A stretch of DNA of 7,854 bases from Lachnospiraceae bacterium (lineage in GTDB: Bacteria > Bacillota > Clostridia > Lachnospirales > Lachnospiraceae): the NCBI GenBank assembly GCA_017461685.1, contig JAFTXF010000098.1, positions 1 through 7,854 of the forward strand. Direction: 5' to 3'. The position numbers and the translations under genes were made by a program. The stretch's first letter is position 1, and each line of letters opens with the position of its first letter. Shown here piece after piece: positions 1-6,402 of the stretch. The notes under the pieces are model-generated. The model saw only the letters and a list, made by a program, of their open reading frames with translations, had not been told where the DNA came from and searched no databases.

Positions 1-90
1 CAAGGCGTATCTGGCAGACTGATATTATATATAGAATTACATAAGCTGTCTGCAACAGAAAAATTTACAGTTTTTACATACATCGTAAGA

Positions 91-122
91 ATGACATATT
101 ACAAAAATTAATCTAGTATAAT
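91..122 (+). promoter_or_regulatory. Probable sigma-A promoter of asd
   Basis: A perfect -10 hexamer TATAAT lies at 117-122, about 50 bases before the asd start. The best -35 candidate is ATGACA at 91-96 (5 of 6 matches to TTGACA), but the 20-base spacer is long. An alternative -10, TAGTAT at 114-119, gives the ideal 17-base spacing with a weaker hexamer. Which pair is used cannot be settled from sequence. AATATACT occurs at 120-127 and again at 133-140, just after the -10, and AGTATA-A-TATACT at 115-127 is a small inverted repeat. Confidence 0.5.
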
Positions 123-170
123 ATACTATTTTAATATACTTTCCCTAAGAGGAATGAGGAGGATACTATT

Positions 171-1259
171 ATGGTAAATGAAAAGTTGAAAGTTGGTATT
201 TTAGGTGCTACAGGTATGGTTGGACAGCGTTTTATCGCTTTGTTAGAGAACCATCCATGGTTTGAAGTTGTGACTGTAGCTGCATCAGGCAGAAGTGCCG
301 GCAGAACATATGCAGAAGCAGTAGAAGGCCGTTGGAAAATGACTACACCGATTCCGGAAGCTGTTAAAGGATTGACAGTTCTCGATGTTGCTGATATTGA
401 CGAAGTTGCTAAGAATGTTGACTTTGTATTCAGTGCGGTTAATATGTCCAAGGATGAGATCAAAGCCATTGAAGATGCTTATGCTAAGCATGAAATTCCT
501 GTTGTATCCAACAACTCTGCACATCGCTGGACACCTGACGTGCCAATGTGCGTACCGGAAATCAATCCGGAGCATATGCATGTGATCGAATTCCAGAGAA
601 AGAGACTTGGCACAAAGAGAGGCTTTGTAGCTGTTAAGCCAAACTGTTCTATTCAGTCCTATGCACCTGTTTTAACAGCATGGAAGGAATTTGAGCCTTA
701 TGAAGTAGTTGCTACTACATATCAGGCAATTTCCGGCGCAGGCAAGACCTTTAATGAATGGCCGGAGATGGTAGAAAATATCATTCCTTATATCGGCGGT
801 GAAGAAGAGAAGTCCGAAAAGGAACCGTTAAGAATCTGGGGTACCATCGAAGACGGCGTGATCAAGCCGGCTACAAGCCCTGTCATTACCTGCCAGTGCA
901 TTCGTGTACCGGTATTAAACGGTCATACTGCAGCAGTTTTTGTAAAGTTCCGCAAGAAACCGACTAAAGAGCAGTTAATCGACAGAATCGTAAATTTCAA
1001 GGGCGTTCCGCAGGAATTAGAGCTTCCTAGCGCACCAAAGCAGTTTATTCAGTATCTTGAGGAAGATAACAGACCTCAGGTTAAGTTGGACGTTGACTAT
1101 GAAAACGGTATGGGTGTAAGCGTAGGCCGTATCCGTGAAGACCATGTATATGACTTCAAGTTTATCGGTTTGTCCCACAATACTGTTCGCGGTGCAGCAG
1201 GCGGTGCTGTATTATGTGCGGAATTATTAACCGCTCAGGGTTATATTACCAAGAAATAA
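171..1259 (+). CDS. asd: Aspartate-semialdehyde dehydrogenase (archaeal/fungal-type)
   Basis: This 362-residue cytoplasmic enzyme reduces L-aspartyl-4-phosphate with NADPH to L-aspartate-4-semialdehyde, the branch point to lysine/diaminopimelate, threonine, methionine and isoleucine. The sequence shows the N-terminal Rossmann motif GATGMVGQRF at residues 12-21, the active-site cysteine Cys159 in PNCSIQ, and the RVPVLNGH segment with Arg245 and His252 as probable substrate-binding and acid-base residues. The length and the sequence around GRSAGRTYAEAVEGRW resemble the archaeal/fungal subgroup rather than the Bacillus type; this is from memory of the family. The start is supported by GAGGAGGA at 156-163, seven bases before ATG. 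The gene is intact, has its own promoter region and no obvious intrinsic terminator directly behind it. Product assignment is secure; the subgroup assignment is less so. Confidence 0.96.
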   Translation: MVNEKLKVGILGATGMVGQRFIALLENHPWFEVVTVAASGRSAGRTYAEAVEGRWKMTTPIPEAVKGLTVLDVADIDEVAKNVDFVFSAVNMSKDEIKAIEDAYAKHEIPVVSNNSAHRWTPDVPMCVPEINPEHMHVIEFQRKRLGTKRGFVAVKPNCSIQSYAPVLTAWKEFEPYEVVATTYQAISGAGKTFNEWPEMVENIIPYIGGEEEKSEKEPLRIWGTIEDGVIKPATSPVITCQCIRVPVLNGHTAAVFVKFRKKPTKEQLIDRIVNFKGVPQELELPSAPKQFIQYLEEDNRPQVKLDVDYENGMGVSVGRIREDHVYDFKFIGLSHNTVRGAAGGAVLCAELLTAQGYITKK

Positions 1260-1323
1260 TGTTACTATGAAAGAAAGGTCTGAGCATCGGTTGTTTGGGC
1301 TGTAAAAAGTGATTTAAATTTAA

Positions 1324-1356
1324 CGGGACTGTTGATGTGAAAACGTAACAGTCCCG
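1324..1356 (+). other. Strong hairpin in the topB leader
   Basis: CGGGACTGTT at 1324-1333 pairs perfectly with AACAGTCCCG at 1347-1356, with a 13-base loop. It ends ten bases before the ribosome binding site used by topB. The + strand continues AATTGATG rather than a T tract, so it is not a standard intrinsic terminator for asd. A weak promoter-like pair (TTGTTT at 1291-1296, TTAAAT at 1314-1319) would start transcription close to the stem, which would make this a 5'-end mRNA hairpin. The role as terminator, processing site or leader structure is unresolved. Confidence 0.6.
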
Positions 1357-1376
1357 AATTGATGAAAAGGATTTTT

Positions 1377-3473
1377 ATGGGTAAAAGCGTATTTATAGCA
1401 GAAAAACCAAGTGTAGCCAGGGAATTTGCCAAGGCTTTAAAAGAGAATATGGTACAAAAGAACGGCTATATGGAGGGGGAGAACTATATTGTTACCTGGT
1501 GCGTAGGACACCTGGTTACTATGTGTTATCCGGAAAGCTATGATGCCAAATACAAACGATGGAGCTTGGAAACCATACCGTTTATCCCGGAAAATTTTCT
1601 GTATCAGGTCATCGACAATGTAAAGGACCAGTTTAAGATTGTATCCGGAATTTTAAACCGTAAGGATGTGGACACGATTTACGTATGCACCGACTCCGGG
1701 CGGGAGGGAGAGTATATATACCGCCTTGTGGAGCAGATGGCCGGTGTCAAGGGCAAGGAGCGTAAGCGTGTGTGGATAGATTCCCAGACAGAGGAGGAAA
1801 TCCTGCGCGGTATCAGAGAAGCCAAGGATTTGTCCGAATATGATGCTTTAAGTGACGCCGCTTACCTGCGCGCCAAGGAAGATTATCTGATGGGTATCAA
1901 TTTTTCCAGAGTACTGACCTTGAAATACGGTGATTCCATCAAACGATATCTCGGCGTTGACAGAGGTGTGGTCAGTGTAGGACGTGTTATGACCTGCGTA
2001 CTGGGCATGATTGTGAACCGTGAACGGGAAATACGTAATTTTACCAAGACCTCCTTTTACAGGCTTGTAGCTGATTTTAAAGTCGGTGACAAGCATTTAG
2101 ACGGGGAATGGCGCGTAACAGAAGAAAGCCGCTATTATAATTCACCGAAGCTTTACAATGAAAAGGGCTTTAAGGAAGAAGCTGAAGCGGTGAAATTTCG
2201 CGATGACCTTTTAAACGAAGCTCAGGGCAAGATGATTCTGGTGGGTAAGGAAAATAAAAAGGAAGTGAAAAATCCTCCCCTCCTTTACAATCTGGCAGAA
2301 CTCCAGAACGATTGCTCCAAGCTTTTTAAAATCAGTCCGGATGAGACATTGAACATTGTGCAGCAGTTGTATGAAAAGAAGATGGTTACCTATCCGAGAA
2401 CCGATGCCAGAGTACTTTCTACGGCAGTTGCCAAGGAAATCTACAAAAATATAAACGGCCTGAAGCACTATGTGCACGGGCAGCCTTTTGCAGAGGAAGT
2501 TCTGGCAAACGGAAGCTACAAAAAGATTGTAAAATCCCGCTATGTGGATGACAAAAAAATCACCGACCATTATGCTATTATACCGACCGGGCAGGGACTT
2601 AATGCCATGGGCAGTCTGCACTCCACCGCTCAGAAGGTATATGAGGTAATTGTACGCAGATTTCTGGCTATTTTTTATCCGCCGGCGGTCTACCAGAAAA
2701 TCGGACTGGTGACAGGCATCCACGAGGAACGTTTTTATTCAAATTTTAAAATGCTTGTAGAGGAGGGATATTTAAAAGTTACAAAATATTCCTTCAGCAG
2801 GAAAACTTCCGAGACAGGAAATGCAAAAGCAAATGTATCAGATTCCAAAGCGCTTACAGAAGAAATGAATAATGCAAGCAGTATTTCCTCTGACAATCAT
2901 CAATCAGACACAGAAGAAGACATATGTGACGCGGAATTCATGGCACTTTTAAACTCCCTGAAAAAAGGAATGGAGCTTCCTTTAGAGGATATTGCCATCA
3001 AAACCGGTGAAACCTCGCCTCCAAAGCGCTACAATTCCGGCAGTATTATTCTTGCCATGGAAAATGCGGGCCAGCTGATAGAGGACGAGGAACTGCGTGC
3101 TCAGATAAAGGGCAGCGGCATCGGTACCAGCGCAACCAGAGCAGAGATTTTAAAGAAGCTGATTACAACAAACGGGTATATTGCCTTAAACAAAAAGACC
3201 CAGATACTGACGCCGACGCAGTTAGGTGAACTCATTTATGACGTGGTAGATTGTTCTATGAAACGTATGCTTGACCCTGCTTTGACAGCCAGTTGGGAAA
3301 AGGGGCTTACCGGGGTGGCCGACGGCAGTATAACCTCAGATGAGTATATGATGAAACTTTCCACCTTTGTTTCGAAGTATACCAATTATGTGAAAAGTAT
3401 GAATAATCAATCGGTTGTATATGCTAAGTTTAAGGCAACGGAAGTTTTTTATCAGACGAAAAAGAAATCATAG
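1377..3473 (+). CDS. topB: DNA topoisomerase III (type IA)
   Basis: This 698-residue type IA topoisomerase cuts and reseals one DNA strand to unlink or relax DNA. The N-terminal Toprim domain begins VFIAEKPSVARE (Glu9) and continues with TDSGREGE, where Asp106 and Glu110 are the metal ligands and Gly108 replaces the second Asp of the classical DxD, a variant I recall from Gram-positive TopB proteins. SVGRVMTCVLGMIVNRERE follows. The catalytic tyrosine is Tyr339 in VTYPRTDAR. Later motifs are PPKRYNSGSII, GSGIGTSATRAEILKKL and MLDPALTASWEKGL. No C-terminal zinc fingers are visible. Residues about 470-520 form a polar Ser/Asn/Asp/Glu-rich linker. I chose ATG 1377 because AAAGGA at 1366-1371 precedes it and the Toprim strand then begins normally; ATG 1362 and TTG 1359 lack a ribosome binding site. 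TopB is sometimes carried by integrative elements, but no relaxase or conjugation gene is nearby, so a chromosomal copy is more likely. Confidence 0.93.
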   Translation: MGKSVFIAEKPSVAREFAKALKENMVQKNGYMEGENYIVTWCVGHLVTMCYPESYDAKYKRWSLETIPFIPENFLYQVIDNVKDQFKIVSGILNRKDVDTIYVCTDSGREGEYIYRLVEQMAGVKGKERKRVWIDSQTEEEILRGIREAKDLSEYDALSDAAYLRAKEDYLMGINFSRVLTLKYGDSIKRYLGVDRGVVSVGRVMTCVLGMIVNREREIRNFTKTSFYRLVADFKVGDKHLDGEWRVTEESRYYNSPKLYNEKGFKEEAEAVKFRDDLLNEAQGKMILVGKENKKEVKNPPLLYNLAELQNDCSKLFKISPDETLNIVQQLYEKKMVTYPRTDARVLSTAVAKEIYKNINGLKHYVHGQPFAEEVLANGSYKKIVKSRYVDDKKITDHYAIIPTGQGLNAMGSLHSTAQKVYEVIVRRFLAIFYPPAVYQKIGLVTGIHEERFYSNFKMLVEEGYLKVTKYSFSRKTSETGNAKANVSDSKALTEEMNNASSISSDNHQSDTEEDICDAEFMALLNSLKKGMELPLEDIAIKTGETSPPKRYNSGSIILAMENAGQLIEDEELRAQIKGSGIGTSATRAEILKKLITTNGYIALNKKTQILTPTQLGELIYDVVDCSMKRMLDPALTASWEKGLTGVADGSITSDEYMMKLSTFVSKYTNYVKSMNNQSVVYAKFKATEVFYQTKKKS

Positions 3474-3555
3474 CTATCAATCCGGCAGATGAACAAAGGT
3501 CTGACCGGTTGCCGGGAGCATGAAACGAAATTATATTTCAGCAAGAAATTTCAGT

Positions 3556-3611
3556 AGGAAGGAAGGGCAATCCAATATATGAAATAAAAGCTTGGATTGT
3601 ATGAGAAGATT
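3556..3611 (+). promoter_or_regulatory. Structured leader with mini-ORF before acetyltransferase gene
   Basis: A strong Shine-Dalgarno-like run, AGGAAGGAAGG, covers 3556-3566. Twelve bases on, at 3579, is ATG AAA TAA, a two-codon reading frame in the same frame as the downstream gene. The mini-ORF sits in the loop of a perfect 8-bp inverted repeat, CAATCCAA at 3568-3575 and TTGGATTG at 3592-3599. The likely gene start, ATG 3612, has only GAGAAG at 3603-3608 close by. Folding of the hairpin would bring the strong Shine-Dalgarno run to about 13 unpaired bases from ATG 3612. The sequence elements are seen; any regulatory role is inferred. Confidence 0.45.
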
Positions 3612-4277
3612 ATGAAACAATATAGTATTTCTAACTTATACACTTTGGAAGAAACGATTGCCGCTGATTTATTTACAGGCAAGGAATATCCATGGGAGGT
3701 ATTACCGGAGATTTCCAAATTTATCATAAAGCTTGGTGAAAGTCTGGATACGGACAAATATATTAAAACCGGTGATAACATCTGGATTGCAAAATCCGCC
3801 ACGGTAGCACCTACTGCTTATATTAACGGACCTTGTATCATCGATGAAGAGGCGGAAGTTCGTCACTGCGCCTTTATTCGCGGCAATGCCATTGTAGGAA
3901 AGGGAGCCGTTGTAGGCAATTCCACTGAGCTTAAAAATGTCGTACTATTTAATAAAGTGCAGGTGCCTCATTACAATTATGTAGGCGATTCGGTGTTGGG
4001 GTACAAGGCGCACATGGGTGCCGGAAGTATTACCTCCAATGTGAAAAGTGACAAAACTTTGGTTGTTGTAAAAGCAAAAGAAGGCGAGATTGCTACCGGC
4101 CTTAAGAAGATGGGTGCTATGCTTGGCGACTGTGTGGAGGTTGGTTGCAATTCTGTATTAAATCCGGGTACCGTTATCGGTAAAAGCAGCAATGTATACC
4201 CAACCAGCTGTGTCCGCGGATGTATTCCGGCAAATCATATCTTTAAAAACAAAGATGAAATCGTATTAAAGCAATAA
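3612..4277 (+). CDS. Left-handed beta-helix acetyltransferase, GlmU C-terminal-domain-like
   Basis: This 221-residue protein is made mostly of hexapeptide repeats that fold as a left-handed beta-helix, seen from about residue 55 (IWIAKSATVAPTAYINGP) to about 205. The segment VPHYNYVGDSVLGYKAHMGAGSIT resembles the acetyltransferase active-site region of GlmU, and His120 would be the counterpart of the catalytic histidine. There is no N-terminal nucleotidyltransferase (pyrophosphorylase) domain, so the common transferred name UDP-N-acetylglucosamine pyrophosphorylase would be misleading. It probably transfers an acyl group from acetyl-CoA to a sugar or nucleotide-sugar, but the acceptor is unknown. 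The start is uncertain: TTG 3597 would add five residues, while ATG 3612 has a weak, close GAGAAG. It lies 138 bases after topB with no clear terminator between them, so readthrough from topB is possible. An intrinsic terminator follows at once. Confidence 0.82.
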   Translation: MKQYSISNLYTLEETIAADLFTGKEYPWEVLPEISKFIIKLGESLDTDKYIKTGDNIWIAKSATVAPTAYINGPCIIDEEAEVRHCAFIRGNAIVGKGAVVGNSTELKNVVLFNKVQVPHYNYVGDSVLGYKAHMGAGSITSNVKSDKTLVVVKAKEGEIATGLKKMGAMLGDCVEVGCNSVLNPGTVIGKSSNVYPTSCVRGCIPANHIFKNKDEIVLKQ

Positions 4278-4283
4278 AATTTT

Positions 4284-4312
4284 CGGAGTGTGTCGGACAC
4301 ACTCCGTTTTTT
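4284..4312 (+). terminator. Intrinsic terminator after the acetyltransferase gene
   Basis: CGGAGTGTGTC at 4284-4294 is followed, after one base, by its exact complement GACACACTCCG at 4296-4306 and then six T residues at 4307-4312. Three or more central bases must open as the loop, leaving a GC-rich stem of about nine to ten pairs. It begins seven bases after the stop codon and separates the upstream genes from the ABC operon. Confidence 0.93.
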
Positions 4313-4350
4313 GTCGGTGTATCGCTTTTGTACATTTGTGAGTGCTTCTT

Positions 4351-4371
4351 GTCAAAAGGAGGTCAAAAGGA
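4351..4371 (+). repeat. Two direct repeats GTCAAAAGGA at 11-bp spacing
   Basis: GTCAAAAGGA occurs at 4351-4360 and again at 4362-4371, one helical turn apart, 24 bases upstream of the -35 of the ABC operon promoter. A partial third copy starts with GTCAGCA at 4373, and AAAAAGGA recurs at 4387-4394 next to the -35. The position fits an activator site or an upstream promoter element, but no known regulator motif was recognised. The repeats also create the Shine-Dalgarno sequence of the MSAFW reading frame. Confidence 0.5.
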
Positions 4372-4388
4372 TGTCAGCATTTTGGTAA
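4371..4388 (+). CDS. Possible leader peptide MSAFW
   Basis: ATG TCA GCA TTT TGG TAA encodes a five-residue peptide with tryptophan as its last codon before stop. AAAGGAGG at 4355-4362 is a near-perfect ribosome binding site eight bases before ATG. It lies upstream of a TrpXYZ-like transporter operon, where a tryptophan-sensing leader would make sense. Against this, the strongest promoter (4395-4422) lies downstream of it, no good promoter was found upstream, and no terminator/antiterminator pair follows it. It may be a chance product of the 11-bp repeats. Confidence 0.25.
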   Translation: MSAFW

Positions 4389-4394
4389 AAAGGA

Positions 4395-4422
4395 TTGACT
4401 TATTTTAATTTTGTATTATAAT
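4395..4422 (+). promoter_or_regulatory. Sigma-A promoter of the ABC transporter operon
   Basis: TTGACT at 4395-4400 (5 of 6 matches) and a perfect TATAAT at 4417-4422 are separated by 16 bases. Transcription should start near 4429, giving a leader of about 70 bases. The preceding terminator at 4284-4312 means the operon needs its own promoter, which supports this call. Confidence 0.8.
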
Positions 4423-4429
4423 AGTGATT

Positions 4430-4471
4430 GTACATTTCACTGTCGCTTTAGCGCGTTACAGTTTAATGTGC
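4430..4471 (+). promoter_or_regulatory. Stem-loop at the 5' end of the ABC operon mRNA
   Basis: GTACATT at 4430-4436 pairs with AATGTGC at 4465-4471 (one G-U pair). Inside it CTGT 4440-4443 pairs with ACAG 4458-4461, and CGC 4444-4446 with GCG 4451-4453 around a TTTA loop. The hairpin begins at the predicted transcription start and leaves the ribosome binding site at 4485-4490 free. It is too short for a T-box and has no T tract, so it is not an attenuator by itself. An mRNA-stabilising or protein-binding role is possible. Confidence 0.4.
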
Positions 4472-4497
4472 TAAATAATCGAAAAGAGGATACTTTT

Positions 4498-5442
4498 ATG
4501 AAAAAGAAATTGTTAGCACTTATTTTAACAGGCGTTATGGCCATGTCACTTTTGGCAGGATGCGGAGCAGCAAAAGACGATACATACCAGATCGGTGTAC
4601 TTCAGCTCACACAGCACGCTGCATTAGATGCTGCAAACGAAGGTTTTATTGCAGCATTAAAAGATTCCGGCATTAAGTACGAGGTTGACCAGCAGAATGC
4701 TTCCGGCGACCAGACTACTTGTGTTACCGTAGCAGAGAAATTTGTAAACGACAAAAAAGACTTGATTTATACAATCGCAACCCCTGCAGCACAGGCAGTA
4801 GCAGGTGCTACAAGCGATATTCCGATTGTTGGTTCTGCAATTACCGATTATGTGGATGCAGGCTTAGTAAATTCTAACGACGCACCAGGCGGAAATGTCA
4901 CAGGTTCTTCCGACATGAATCCTATCGATGCACAGTTAGATTTACTTATTCAGTTAGTTCCGGATGCAAAGACTATCGGTGTATTCTACAGTGCAGACGA
5001 AGATAACTCTGTATTACAGGCGGAATTATTTACTGCAGCAGCAGAAGCAAAGAATTTAACCGTTGAGAAGTTTACAATCTCCAACTCTAATGAAATCCAG
5101 ACTGTTGTTCAGTCTATGGAAGGTAAAATCGACGCTTGTTGGATTCCTACAGACAACAAGTTAGCAGCAGGTATGGCTACCGTAGCTATGGTTGCAAACG
5201 AAATCAAGCTTCCGGTTATTTGCGGTGAATCAAACATGGTAAATGAAGGCGGTCTGGCTACCTACGGTCTTGACTACTATCAGTTAGGATACCTTGCAGG
5301 TGAAATGGCAGTTGATATCCTGGTAAACGGTGCAAAGCCTGCAGAAATGCCGATTCAGTTCTTACCGGCTGAAAAGTGTGAGCTCACTGTAAACGAAGAT
5401 ACAGCAGCAGCTATCGGTGTTGATTTATCTGTCTTAGACTAA
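4498..5442 (+). CDS. ABC transporter substrate-binding lipoprotein (PF04392, TrpX-like)
   Basis: This 314-residue extracytoplasmic lipoprotein captures the ligand of the importer. MKKKLLALILTGVMAMSLLAGC is a lipoprotein signal peptide with lipobox LAGC and lipidated Cys22. The mature part starts with YQIGVLQLTQHAALDAANEGF and contains NASGDQ, DLIYTIATPAAQAVAGAT, IPIVGSAITDYVDAG and GGLATYGLDYYQLGYLAGEMA, the pattern of the PF04392 two-lobed binding proteins. ATG 4498 is the right start: AGAGGA at 4485-4490 precedes it and the signal peptide begins there; in-frame codons further upstream would add a non-signal extension. The permease and ATPase genes follow in one operon. Family members include TrpX, proposed to bind tryptophan, but the ligand cannot be read from the sequence. 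No T-box precedes the gene. Confidence 0.93.
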   Translation: MKKKLLALILTGVMAMSLLAGCGAAKDDTYQIGVLQLTQHAALDAANEGFIAALKDSGIKYEVDQQNASGDQTTCVTVAEKFVNDKKDLIYTIATPAAQAVAGATSDIPIVGSAITDYVDAGLVNSNDAPGGNVTGSSDMNPIDAQLDLLIQLVPDAKTIGVFYSADEDNSVLQAELFTAAAEAKNLTVEKFTISNSNEIQTVVQSMEGKIDACWIPTDNKLAAGMATVAMVANEIKLPVICGESNMVNEGGLATYGLDYYQLGYLAGEMAVDILVNGAKPAEMPIQFLPAEKCELTVNEDTAAAIGVDLSVLD

Positions 5443-5469
5443 TTTTGAGATTGCTATACGGAGGTTCTT

Positions 5470-6402
5470 ATGAATTTTAGTTCGTTATTATCCGCTATAC
5501 CGGGCGCCCTTAGTCAGGGCGTTCTGTGGGGCGTGATGGTACTTGGTGTTTATATCACATTCCGATTACTGGATATTGCAGATATGACCTGTGACGGTTC
5601 TTTTTCACTGGGTGGCTGTGTATGTGCAGTGCTTATCGTAGAATTTAATGTAAATCCTGCCATTGCTATTCTGGTATCTATTATAGCAGGTTCTTTGGCA
5701 GGCTGTATAACAGGACTGTTACATACTGTATTTGAGATTCCGGCTATTTTGGCAGGTATTTTGACACAGTACTCCCTGTGGAGTATCAACCTTAGAATCA
5801 TGGGAGGCAAATCCAATGTACCTCTGCTCAAATCCGAGACGATTTTTTCAGGTCTGGTAGAAGTGACGGGTTTAAGGAACGCACATATTGCATGGGGAAT
5901 CGGTATTGTACTGGCAATTATTGTGGTGCTGATTCTATATTGGTTTTTCGGTACAGAGTTAGGAAGCGCATTGCGTGCTACCGGTAATAACGAAAATATG
6001 ATTCGTGCCCTCGGTGTTGATATTAAGAAAACAAAGCTCATTGCCTTAATGATTGCAAATGCTTTAGTCGCTTTTGCAGGTGCTTTGGTTTGTCAGAGTC
6101 AGAAGTATGCCGATATCAATATGGGTACCGGTGCAATCGTAATCGGTCTTGCCTCTATTGTTATCGGAGAAGTATTATTCAGTAAGTTTAAGTCCTTCTA
6201 CATGAAGCTGGCAAGCGCAGTAGTAGGCTGCTGCACCTATTTCGTAATCAGAGCGGTTGTTCTTTGGTTAGGACTTGATCCTAATGATATGAAGCTGTTA
6301 AGCGCTATTATAGTTGCATTGGCACTGGCAACCCCGGTTGCACTTCGCAAATATCGTACCAAGAAAGCTTATTCCCCGAATGGAGGTACCGACCATGCTT
6401 GA
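5470..6402 (+). CDS. ABC transporter permease (COG4120, TrpY-like)
   Basis: This 310-residue integral membrane protein forms the translocation path of the importer. About eight or nine hydrophobic segments are visible, roughly at residues 15-33, 44-60, 61-80, 87-107, 138-160, 188-210, 219-237, 245-265 and 273-291. Typical of the BPD_transp_2 (PF02653) fold are FRLLDIADMTCDGSFSLGG near the N-terminus, the cytoplasmic loop GSALRATGNNENMIRALGVD that should contact the ATPase, and GTGAIVIGLASIVIGE. The C-terminus is short and charged. GGAGG at 5460-5464 precedes the ATG by five bases. The gene follows the binding protein gene by 27 bases and overlaps the ATPase gene by eight, consistent with translational coupling. 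Confidence 0.93.
   Translation: MNFSSLLSAIPGALSQGVLWGVMVLGVYITFRLLDIADMTCDGSFSLGGCVCAVLIVEFNVNPAIAILVSIIAGSLAGCITGLLHTVFEIPAILAGILTQYSLWSINLRIMGGKSNVPLLKSETIFSGLVEVTGLRNAHIAWGIGIVLAIIVVLILYWFFGTELGSALRATGNNENMIRALGVDIKKTKLIALMIANALVAFAGALVCQSQKYADINMGTGAIVIGLASIVIGEVLFSKFKSFYMKLASAVVGCCTYFVIRAVVLWLGLDPNDMKLLSAIIVALALATPVALRKYRTKKAYSPNGGTDHA

Noticed and set aside
14..53. 6-bp inverted repeat GCAGAC / GTCTGC at the window start as a terminator
   Set aside because: The loop is 28 bases, the stem is short and no T tract follows; it could be chance.
131..581. Minus-strand open frames opposite asd
   Set aside because: They overlap a well-conserved gene on the other strand, have no ribosome binding site or recognisable protein, and are shadows.
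1267..1305. Small reading frame MKERSEHRLFGL after asd
   Set aside because: There is no ribosome binding site before it and no sign of conservation that I can see.
1359..1376. Upstream starts TTG 1359 or ATG 1362 for topB
   Set aside because: They overlap the foot of the hairpin, lack a Shine-Dalgarno, and add residues before the normal Toprim beginning.
1377..3473. topB as a sign of an integrative conjugative element
   Set aside because: No relaxase, integrase, VirB/VirD or attachment repeats are present, and the neighbours are housekeeping genes.
3482..3515. CCGGCA / TGCCGG inverted repeat after topB as a terminator
   Set aside because: The stem is six pairs with a 22-base loop and no T tract.
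4313..4497. T-box riboswitch upstream of the transporter operon
   Set aside because: The transcribed leader is only about 70 bases, with no terminator/antiterminator pair and no recognisable T-box sequence.
4411..4497. Extended N-terminus of the binding protein from TTG 4411
   Set aside because: It would start inside the promoter and place 29 residues before a clear lipoprotein signal peptide.
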